From: Linepithema humile
Taxonomy: Eukaryota; Arthropoda; Insecta; Hymenoptera; Formicidae
Assembly (NCBI RefSeq): GCF_040581485.1
Contig: NC_090130.1
Coordinates: 13,924,656 to 13,988,655 of the forward strand
DNA: 64,000 nucleotides
Direction: 5' to 3'
In this document: positions 55,335 to 64,000 of the stretch, in pieces
Layout of the letters: each line of letters starts with the position of its first letter
Numbering within the stretch: position 1 is the first letter of the stretch
Program-made: the position numbers and the translations under genes
Notes under the pieces: model-generated
Database searches by the model: none
What the model saw: the letters and a program-made list of their open reading frames with translations, nothing else
Told to the model about the DNA's origin: nothing

Positions 55335-56401
55335 AGTTCCGAATAGGTGAAACGCCCGATTTTTTTGAAACTGCACTATTTTATGTATTTTGGTGCGCTG
55401 ATTACGAATATGATAATAAAAATTGCCGACAAGGTCATTTTCAAGGTCAAAACTCCAAAAAAAGTGAAAAAATATCACTTTTTTGAGATTATTTTGAGAA
55501 ATATTGATGTAACAAAAAAATGTCTCAAATAAAAGTTGTAGTTCTTGTAAAAATACATTATTTATGTTCTATGCATTTTTTGTGTAAAACTGATAATTTT
55601 CGAGAAAATTGACGTTAAAGATTAAAAACTTTGGTAAACAGGTAGGTTTTAGCTTGCATGCGCATGCCATTCAAGAATGTAGCGGCGTGTGTGCGTATAC
55701 AATTTATGTATATTTATTAAATCTTTGCCTTGCTAAAAATCTAATGAGTCTACAATATACTAAAAATACTAGATACTGAAAAGATTAGCAAGACCCCAAC
55801 GCAAGGTGTGTGCGCGCAGAAAATTTATATGAATTAAATCTTTACCTTACTAAAAGTATGATGAGTCTACTAAATATACTAAAAATTTTAAATACAGGAA
55901 AGATTAGCAAGACCCCTACGCAAGGTAGAGAGCATATTGTGTTTGAAAGTTATTTTCAACTTCTATAATAGACACTAGCTATGTAATAGGCGGGGAAAGA
56001 GGCTCCGCCCCTCCCCCCTGCACCCCTCTCTCCGCCTACACCTATTTCCCCTTCGGGGGGCTCCGCCCCCCGAACCCCCCGTGTTTCATCCTACTTACCA
56101 AAGTTTTTAATCTTTAACGTCAATTTTCTCGAAAACTATCAGTTTTACACAAAAAATGCATAGGACATAAATGATGTATTTTTACAAAAACTACAACTTT
56201 TATTTGAAACTTTTTTTTGTTACATCAATATTTCTTGAAATAATCTCAAAAAAGTGATATTTTTTCACTTTTTCTGACCTTGTTTTGACCTTGAAAATGA
56301 CCTAGTCGGCGATTTTCATTATCATATTCGTAATCAGCGCACCAAACTACATAAAATAGTGGAGTTTCAAAACAATCGGGCGTTTTACCTATTCGGAACT
56401 G
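55335..56401. mobile_element. 1.07-kb TIR element
   Basis: Ends AGTTCCGAATAGGT on both strands, with inverted repeats of about 300 bp. The centre has a duplicated segment of about 120 bp (AAAGATTAGCAAGACCCC at about 55778 and 55901) and a GC-rich stretch with GGGGGGCTCCGCCCCCC (about 56058-56080). No transposase. It lies seven bases from the preceding fold-back. Confidence 0.7.
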
Positions 56402-57089
56402 CACCCTACTATACAATATACCGTGCCCGAGCGAACAAATTTGAAGCAATTTGAATGATCTTTAAAAAAACTTTTTATTTTAAAACTATTATAACCTTGA
56501 CATTTTAATATTAGAATTTTCATCTCATAATTATCTCAAAAATGTGTCACTACCATACAGTGCGTTTGATATGAAACACCCTTATAATAAATTTCATAGT
56601 GAGTAAGTTTTGAAAATTATTTGAACGGATAATTTTTATAATAATAAATTGCTTGAAGAATTTTTAAAAACACTATTCACTGCCATTTTTTATTATAAAA
56701 AATTGACTTCTAATTTAGATTGTTAGTTTTTAGTTCAAATATGAAATTAAAATGGTACTATTGATACTCTCTTATAAAATAAGAAAACTTGTACTTTTTA
56801 TTTGAAATATTTTATTGCGGGACACCTTGTTTTGCAGATATTTTGACTCAAAAGTTAAAATAAGACACTTTGTGTATACATGCATATTTATTTTTCTTAT
56901 TTTCTTATCCCTTTTGAAAAGGTTTTGTGATATTAAAAAACAAAATATAAGTATTAATAGCCATATACTGTATACGACCAGCATTATTGATTGTAAGATT
57001 AGTGAACATTATAAATATTATAAATATTATAAATTAAATTAGCTAAACACAAATAACACATATAATAGGAAAGGCTCATATATGATAAC
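56402..57089. other. No gene seen
   Basis: AT-rich. Short frames on both strands are low complexity. Confidence 0.45.
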
Positions 57090-58013
57090 CAGGGTTCGGA
57101 AAGTTATTATGTAAAAGTATCTAGTTAAAGTTACAGTTCTTTTCACTGAAAAAGAACTAGTTACAGTTACAAGTTACCGACTCTGAAAAGTAACACGTTA
57201 CAGTTATAGTTACTCAAAAAGTAACGAGTCGTTACTTTTTAGTTACTTTTTTGCAATAAATGTGCACTACTATTTTAAATATAAGAATCTTACATTTCAA
57301 GATTTATTAACTTATTATATACTATATAGGTACTTAATTTTGTGTCATATTATTTTATATGTCATAAATCACAATTGTTTTAAACTTAAAATAAAAATAC
57401 ATTTAAAATATTAAATTAATAAATCATTTAAAATAAATCATTATACACTTAGAATAAAAATAATAGGATTAAGATTTTTTAGTTTAAAAATTCTCGAATT
57501 TCACACAAACAGTCGTAACTTTCCGAAAAATCGTAGACTAATGTTTCAGTTCTTCTTAAAATCTCAACTTTATGCTTATATGATAATAATCCTCAAAGAT
57601 AATTTATTACTGGGTGGCAGTGCATTCTTTAAATGAAAATTTGTTTATTTTTGTTGAATTTCATAATTATATCTATACGTTTATCCGTCTATTTATTTAA
57701 CAAATATCGAATCTACACTTAATTATGACACTTTAATATGACAAATTCTATGACAATTTTGTTCCTTTCCTTATGCATATGTTTATGCGACTATGCAAGT
57801 TTGTCTAGATAGGCCCTAATTCTTACAATTAATACAACCGTATATAGAATATTAAATTAACTGTTAAATTAGTTACTAGTTACCATAAATGTGTAACTAA
57901 GTTAAGTTACAGTTATAGATAAAGAAAAAGGAACGAAGTTAAGTTATAGTTACCAAAAAAAAATAACTGTAACTGTAACTTCGTTACAAGTAACGAGTTA
58001 CTTCCCAACCCTG
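57090..58013. mobile_element. hAT-type MITE, 924 bp, perfect 8-bp duplication
   Basis: Left end CAGGGTTCGGAAAGTTATT, right end inverted CAGGGTTGGGAAGTAACT. ATGATAAC flanks both sides (57082-57089 and 58014-58021). Subterminal GTTACAGTTA-type repeats. The 3' half recurs at 49015-49623. Confidence 0.88.
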
Positions 58014-58269
58014 ATGATAACTATCAAATAATATAATAGAAAGGCATTGAGAGCCGTCGCGGGATGTTAGTGCGAAATTATTTAATTTTTCTTAAAGAAA
58101 TTAATTTATTAGTCTACGTGAGACAGTTAAATTTGTACACCGATCTCTGATTCGAGATACTTAGAGTGTTTAGTACGAAAAGTTAAGTACATTGTTCTCA
58201 CATATGGAGAATCATTATGTACTGATAGGAATTATTGGAAAGAAAGGAAGAGAGAGAAAAAATATCAGG

Positions 58270-58352
58270 GCGCGAGTGGCTAAGCCGGGAATTGAACCCG
58301 GGTCTTCCGCTTGCCGGGCGAATGTTCTGACCACTAAACTACTAAATTAGCT
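58270..58352 (-). repeat. tRNA-like (SINE head) sequence
   Basis: The minus strand has GTAGTTTAGTGGTCAGAAC (A-box-like), an anticodon-like stem TTCGC/GCGGA, and CCGGGTTCAATTCCCGG, a proper T-arm with B box. The acceptor stem does not pair and the anticodon loop lacks T33, so it is not a working tRNA. It is probably the head of a tRNA-derived SINE whose body runs toward 58080. Confidence 0.6.
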
Positions 58353-58367
58353 AACTTTTAATCTATA

Positions 58368-59079
58368 CGGTGCGCTAATTAAATAACGAGACTGCATGTG
58401 TCCTGTATCTAGTATTAACGTAAAAGGTCAAAATAGTACATGATTAGATCTGCTAAAGTGTACTCTTTTCAAAAAGTGTAAAATGAAACTTCCAATCAAT
58501 AGTTTGTGCTTTACAGAAAAAGTAATAGTAGTTTTGTGCATGTTGTCAGAAAATTGAAAGTGGAGCAAAAAGTAATTATCAAATTTTATTATAAATTGAG
58601 AAAAAGTGCTACAGAAACAGTTATGAGAAAGTTTTATGAGGAGGTTTTGAAGAGGTTGTGGGATTAAATTCATCGGATACGACGCAAAATGCAATTGTTC
58701 GTTATTGTTCAATGAACCCGCACATTTTGCCGTAAACATCAAACACTTTTTAACAAAAATATCGATTTCAATCATCGAATATCTCTCATATTCTCCGGAT
58801 TTGGCTCTCGTAGTTTACTTATGTTCTCCAAAATAAAAAAAACTATGAAAGGAACGCGATGTGGGACGATAAAGGACATATAAGATGCAATGACCAACCA
58901 GCTAAAAGCGATACTAAAAGAGAGGTTCCAGCAGTGTTTTGAAAGAAAACTTGTATTAAAGATGTAAACAGTGTGTAATTATTAGAAATGATTATTTCAA
59001 AAATATATAATCATATTTTACTGTTTGATAACATTCCTTTGTAGTAGCGTCAGTCTTGTTAATTAATTAGCACACCGTG
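58368..59079 (+). mobile_element. mariner with internal deletion, decayed transposase
   Basis: TIRs CGGTGCGCTAATTAAATAAC and CACGGTGTGCTAATTAATTA with TA on both sides. The plus strand keeps the helix-turn-helix start (VEQKVIIKFYYKLRKSATE), then after a deletion NEPAHFAVNIKHFLT (usually DNAPAH), SPDLAL (usually SPDLAP) and LKAILKERFQQCFE. The first catalytic Asp region is gone and the second reads Glu-Pro. Pseudogene of the SETMAR-like mariner type. Confidence 0.75.
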
Positions 59080-59138
59080 TATGTAAATTTATTGGTACGG
59101 CATTTATCAAAATTTTAAAAGTTATATTATGATCTTAC

Positions 59139-59333
59139 CGGTATAACAACACCCATCAATAGCGGTATCAATATACTGATCAAACCTGTTCTATCAATTT
59201 GCACACTAATAGTGATTACAAACACTCCCATTATGTGGCATAATGGTATAAAATCAGTCGATAACTCCGCCATTGCTACTAACGTCATCCAAAATGCCAA
59301 AATACTGGAGAAAAAGTCACTGTACTGCAAGAT
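59139..59333 (-). CDS. Exon of a TMEM8/PGAP6-like membrane protein
   Basis: A 195-bp open exon is bounded by CTATAG on the upstream side and GTAAGA downstream, phase 0, 65 codons. It starts ILQYSDFFSSILAFW, then MTLVAMAELS, and has SVQIDRTGLISILIP. This matches the TMEM8 family (LQFCDFLGS...WVTVIAMARL...LQLDRHGLWNLLGP as I recall it), two of the C-terminal membrane segments. The protein is thought to act in GPI-anchor processing at the cell surface. No damage seen. Other exons were not found, so the introns must be long. It is the only credible host coding sequence here. Confidence 0.68.
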
Positions 59334-60094
59334 CTATAGGAAAGAAAAATATTATATTAAAAAGAAGTCATAATATGTTGTAAAAAATTAATCACCAATT
59401 TTATTAATTAAATAATTTATGTTAATATTAAATTGTCATAATTTTTTTAATCAAAAACTTTAATATAATATTTAGATAATTATTAATAATTATGCAGTCA
59501 GGTTTAATTATTTTGATCTTGACATATATGTATGTTATTAAAGTCATAATCCTGAGTAGCAAAAAAATATTTTAGCCATCGCTCATTGTTTATTAAAATG
59601 TTATTAATAAATAAAATAAGCAAATTAATTAATTAATTATTCCTGTTATTTTTCTTGTTTAGGAATTTTGAAGGAAAATCGTCATACTGTTGTAATGTGG
59701 CTTGCTGTTCTTAAACATAGATGCAGGCATATCTCTGAAAAGTTATTTATTCCGAATAATGCTTTATCAGATTAGTTTTTTTTTGAAAAAAAGACCTTCG
59801 CTCACGCTTTTAATTAATTTATTTATTTGAATTGCTAATTTTACTTGTTAATAACATTTTAATAAACAATGAACGCGCGCAACAGCTGAAATCTTTTCTT
59901 TGTTACTTAAAATTATGACTTTGATAACATATCAAGAACAAGACAATTAGATCTAACTGTGTAATTCTAAATTAATTACCAAAACTTGGTATTAATTTCT
60001 ATATTATAATTTATATAACAAAATTAATTTTGATTTAATAAAATGAACTTATTGTTAATATTAAAATTTAAATTTTATGTGGAATATTAGTATA
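59334..60094. other. Presumed intron, no feature
   Basis: AT-rich; no second exon recognised on the minus strand. Confidence 0.4.
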
Positions 60095-61262
60095 CAGGAT
60101 GGATCACGCAACTGGGCCGCAGTCCTAACACCTATTCTGTTAAAGAAAAACGATAGAGGCAAAAGTGAAAAATGACATAACAAAACATATTTTTCTATCA
60201 ATTCATTTTTTTCGTAAATGCCACAATACACCGAAAAAGTGCAATTGCATTTTTTAAATAAAATTATATTTTTTTGCATAAATAAGTTTTTCAAAATTTC
60301 TGTGTATAAAAATATTAGCTTAAAAAATAAATATTTGACACAATATTTTAAATTTTTAAATGAGGTTATGCTTTATTCAAGGTGATATTCAAATTGTAAT
60401 GTTTCATCGTGTGTAACATAACAAACATTTTGTGATTAATTCCTTTATGCTGTTTATTACAGCATCAAAATGATCACTATTTACATTTAAACAATTTATT
60501 ATCTCAAAGATAAAGTATATTTATATCCGTTTATTTCCATTGATGATTAAAAGAACAATTAGACTAAATTATTTAAACGTAAATAGTAATCATCTTGATG
60601 CTGCGATAAAGAGCATTAAAAAATAGATCACAAAATGTTTTGTTGTATAAAACCAATATGTTCTTTATTAATTTGACACAATGTACTGAATTTACTGAAC
60701 TTTATTTTTTTTTGCCTGGATTATACGTGTACATGAACCTTCCTTTTGTCATAGAGTAAAAGAAAAAGTAGAAATGTGTAAAAAACTAAAAGTTATAATA
60801 AAAATAATGGTGCTCTTCGGAGAGCTCATCTATTTTACTGACTGTTTTAATTCAAATGTAAAAAATAAAACAAAGAACAAATCACTAATCATATTCAACA
60901 TGTTTGTTATGTCACGGTGGAACATTTGAATAAAAAAAATCACCTTAAATAAAAAATATATTTTACTCAAAAATTTTTAATATCTCGTGAAATATTAATT
61001 TTTCAAGCACTTTACTCTAATACACAGAATATTTAAAAGAACATATTTATGCAAAAAAATATACAATTTTATTTTCAAAAAAGATGCAATTGCACTTTTC
61101 CGGTACAATACTGCACTTACAAAAAAAAAAAAATTGATAAAAAAAAAATAAGTCTTTTTATGTCATTCAACTTTTACTTCTACCATTTTTTTCTATTCCC
61201 AATAAAACAAAAATTCAATAAAAGTGCTAGAACCCGGCTCAGTTACCCAATGGATCACTCTG
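60095..61262. mobile_element. TA-flanked MITE, 1.17 kb
   Basis: Ends CAGGATGGATCACGCAACTG and, inverted, CAGAGTGATCCATTGGGTAA, with TA at 60093-60094 and 61263-61264. Inverted repeats of about 210 bp. Frames at 60061-60294 and 61049-61363 are mirror images within the arms. Confidence 0.78.
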
Positions 61263-61265
61263 TAC

Positions 61266-61357
61266 ACCAGGGCTCGGAATTATTTCATCTTTTCGGCCGA
61301 TTCTCATGGTATACGCTTCCTTTCCTCTCCTTACCGCGCGCGCGGCAGCCGCTAGCA
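61266..61357 (+). mobile_element. TTAA-type fold-back family, half copy 3
   Basis: AGGGCTCGGAATTATTTCAT and CTCCTTACCGCGCGCGCGGC match the left arm of 36188-36915. The rest is missing after 61357. It abuts the MITE ending at 61262. Confidence 0.65.
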
Positions 61358-62107
61358 GTGTAGCCAGATTTGGCCCGGTTTTTCGCACATGCGCGACGTG
61401 ACAAACGCAGTGAGTGCTTGAATGTAGTAAAAAGGTATGCTATATGGTACCCGTTCATTCTAAAAAATTATTTTCAGAAAAATCAATAAAAAAATTAAGT
61501 ATATTTACATATATTTATATTTACATATCTCTATATGTTAAAAATGCAATTATAAAATGTAGAATAATTATGTGTAATATATTTTAAAAGATAAGCTAAG
61601 ATATATATGAAAAATGGAAACTAAAAAAAGGGTAGAGGATATTAAAATAATAATTTTAACACATTTTTATATAAATAAAAATAAATATTTTATTTAGCAC
61701 AATTTGTAAAGAATGCCAACATTTGTTGCAAGGGTAAGGAAAAGTGCTCAAAATCTTATCAGTATTCATGAAACAAAATATATTTTAGAGAATTTACAAA
61801 CAATATCTAATAATATAAAATTATGACAAAAAATATATTAATGCATTTATAAACATTTATAAACTAAAAATATTACTAATATTCTAAAATTTAAAAGAAA
61901 CTTTGCTTAATGCATTTTATAATAAAATTAAAATAAAACATTTTTTTAAATAATTTCAATTTCAAACAATAAGTAACCTAGATAATTTTCACAGAACATA
62001 ATAATACAACAAAAATATTTTATCATAAAAATAAATTATAAATATAATTAAACATAAATACAAGAATATATCTTATATAGTATTATATGCAAACATTATA
62101 TATTGTA
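61358..62107. other. No gene seen
   Basis: AT-rich, no TIR pair noticed. Confidence 0.45.
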
Positions 62108-62109
62108 TA

Positions 62110-62614
62110 CAGAGTGTCCCGCGAGACTTGTCTCACCGGAAACAGGGAGGTAGATGGGATCGAAATAAATATAAAAGTCCTTTACTGTTTTACGATATTT
62201 GCAATAATAAACAAGATATTAATTTTTACATTTGGACTAATGAGAGCGCGTCGAGAGAAGCGCTCCAGCCGCTCGAGGTCTAGCCCGGCCTAGTCTATCA
62301 TACATTGGCTGCGAGCGGTGCGTTGGAGAGGCAAGAGGGGAAACGCGCTGTGGCTCGGCGCCCGACTCACGTCTTGCCGCACCGCGTTAAGCGTTTCGCG
62401 TCTATGCCGCTACGCACAATGTATGATAGATTAAGCCGGGCTAGACTTCGAGCGGCTGGAGCGCTTCTCTCGACGCGCTCTCATTAGTCCAAATGTAAAA
62501 ATTAATATCTCGTTTATTATTGCGAATATCGTAAAACGGTAAAGGACTTTTATATTTATTTCGATTCCATCAACCTCCCTGTTCCCGGTGGAACAAGTCT
62601 CGCGGGACACTCTG
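62110..62614. mobile_element. TA-flanked MITE, 505 bp
   Basis: Ends CAGAGTGTCCCGCGAGACTTG-like on both strands, TA on both sides. Arms of about 215 bp contain a GC-rich GAGAGCGCGTCGAGAGAAGC segment. Confidence 0.85.
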
Positions 62615-62626
62615 TATATATATATA

Positions 62627-63112
62627 CAGGGTATCCGACAATTGCTGAATCACCTCTCGGGTGTAGGTAGAGCGGGTTAAATCGAGTAGAAAAGTCCTCT
62701 ACCGTTTTGCAATTTTCGCAATAATTAATGAGAAATTAATTAAAGAAGATCGGCCAATTTCCGCGAGTCTAAGCGCGCAGAGAGAAGAGACAACCCACTG
62801 TTACGTGGTCGCTAGGACGCAAGGATCTAGCGTTCAGCACCGCTCGTATGTTGCCGTTGTCAATTGTACAGCGCTCCTCCCAACGCTTCATCGCGTGCCT
62901 AGTAACCAAATAACAGTGGACTGTTACAGATAACTGTACCGCCACGGGTATCTTCTCGTTGCGCACTTAAACTCGCGCGAATTGGCCGATATTTTTTAAC
63001 TAATTCCCCATTAATTATTGCGAAAATCGCAAAATGGTAGAGGACTTTTCTACTCGGTTTAACCCGCTCTACCTATACCCGAGAGGTGATTCAGCAATTG
63101 TCGGACACCCTG
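62627..63112. mobile_element. TA-flanked MITE, 486 bp
   Basis: Ends CAGGGTATCCGACAATTGC and its inverse CAGGGTGTCCGACAATTGC, TA on both sides. Arms of about 150 bp include CTCTCGGGTGTAGGTAGAGC. It starts 12 bp after the previous MITE. Confidence 0.85.
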
Positions 63113-63120
63113 TATATATA

Positions 63121-63865
63121 CAAGGTGTTTTATTTAAATCTAGCCAGGCGAATATTTCAAACGCTGTTGAGTTTAGAGAAAAATGTTTCAGACAAAAGTT
63201 GTAAGGTTCGGAAGGGGTCACAAGATGGTGGACTTGAGTTTTTGATGAAGGTAAAATTGAAGGTCATATGAAGGTCAACTTTGTTTTTTTTAACTAAATG
63301 TAGTATTTTTCATTGCATATTCTGAAAGAACATAAAATTCTGCATTAAAATTGTTTGACACGTTTTTCATGAAAATCCATAATTTTTGAGGAAATTTAGC
63401 AAATTTAGCAACCCCGAAAGTGAGAGGCAAGGGGACTCACGTAAATCAAGCACCCCGATGGAATCAGATTTTCGTCACGTCCACGCCGTTGATTCCGGGT
63501 AACTCTAAGAACGAGAAATGTTCATGAACATGTACAAATTGATGCATGATTCTCTTTACAAAAAACAAACGTTTTTTCTTTAATTGCTAATATTCCTCAA
63601 AAATTATGGATTTTCATGAAAAACGTGTCAGACAATTTTAATGCAGAATTTTATGTTTTTTCAGAATATGCAATAAAAAATACTACATTTCATTTAAAAA
63701 AACAAAGTTGACCTTTATATGACCTTCAATTTTACCTTCATCAAAAACTCAAGCTCACCATCTTGTGTCCCCCTCCAAACCCTACAACTTTTGTCTGAAA
63801 CATTTTTCTCTAAACTCAACAGCGTTTGAAATATTCGCCTGGCTAGATTAAAATGAAACACTCTG
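63121..63865. mobile_element. TA-flanked MITE, 745 bp
   Basis: Ends CAAGGTGTTTTATTTAAATC and, inverted, CAGAGTGTTTCATTTTAATC, TA on both sides. Long arms with GAAGGTCAACTTTGTTTTTT and repeated tandem-like GGTCA words. It starts 8 bp after the previous MITE. Confidence 0.82.
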
Positions 63866-63878
63866 TATATACCATATA

Positions 63879-64000
63879 CAGGGTGGGCCATTTTAATCCA
63901 TCCACGCAAATAATTCCGTAAGTAAGCCAAATACAAAAAAATGGTTCAGACAAAAGTTGTTCAGGACAATGGGAGTCACCTATTTGTGCTAATGACTTTG
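63879..64000. mobile_element. Start of another TA-flanked MITE, cut by the window
   Basis: TATACAGGGTGGGCCATTTTA begins 13 bp after the preceding element; the other end is outside. Confidence 0.5.

Noticed and set aside
58270..58352. Functional tRNA gene
   Set aside because: Acceptor stem mismatched and no T33 in the anticodon loop.
58428..58775. 115-codon minus frame
   Set aside because: Antisense of the mariner transposase remnant.
60061..61363. Two cysteine-containing frames of 77 and 104 codons
   Set aside because: Mirror images within the inverted arms of one MITE.

Overview
The window is eukaryotic and almost entirely transposable-element sequence. AT-rich DNA with GT-AG introns, TA-, TTAA- and 8-bp-flanked elements, and the families present (BEL/Pao, R1, Penelope-like, pogo, Tc1/mariner, hAT, Polinton/Maverick) fit an insect genome. 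My recollection of close relatives of these families points to Hymenoptera, probably an ant. That last step is inference and no database was consulted. I see only one convincing piece of a host gene, a single exon of a TMEM8/PGAP6-type membrane protein at 59.1-59.3 kb.

Left part. 1-5.1 kb is the 5' LTR, leader and an open gag-pol reading frame of a BEL/Pao retrotransposon on the minus strand, cut by the window edge. It sits inside an older LINE fragment. 5.5-7.0 kb has a 190-bp repeat and a broken cysteine-rich coding fragment. 7.1-10.5 kb is a complete but inactivated pogo-like DNA transposon. 11-24.6 kb is a decayed Polinton/Maverick. It carries pX-like, PLA2-like and DNA polymerase B genes on the minus strand, and packaging ATPase, a DUF8207-like protein, two small proteins and a DDE integrase with chromodomain on the plus strand. 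The polymerase gene is split by a composite insertion of about 4.1 kb that contains two long palindromes and ends in a second copy of the 190-bp repeat. A Penelope-like element lies beside the polymerase 5' end (24.6-26.2 kb).

Middle part. 26.2-28.9 kb is GC-richer, LTR- and gag-like but unclassified. From 29.8 to 44.2 kb there is a succession of fold-back elements, miniature inverted-repeat elements and tandem repeats with almost no coding sequence. One fold-back carries a tRNA-like segment in each arm, and a TTAA-flanked fold-back family has three copies in the window.

Right part. 44.2-46.1 kb is a mariner transposase remnant interrupted by a 5'-truncated R1 LINE with target-site duplications. 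47.2-51.4 kb is a terminal-inverted-repeat element holding a SAM-domain gene fragment, a hAT MITE fragment and a 1.16-kb solo LTR. That LTR contains the most striking signal of the window: fourteen short hairpins in about 365 bp, alternating between two classes, with compensatory base changes in their stems. They start just downstream of a TATA box in the predicted transcribed strand. 54-64 kb holds two hAT MITEs with target-site duplications, further fold-backs, a mariner remnant, the host exon, and a run of TA-flanked MITEs lying nearly end to end up to the window edge.

All coordinates were read by eye. Element ends are usually good to a few bases where TIRs or target duplications are quoted, and approximate elsewhere.
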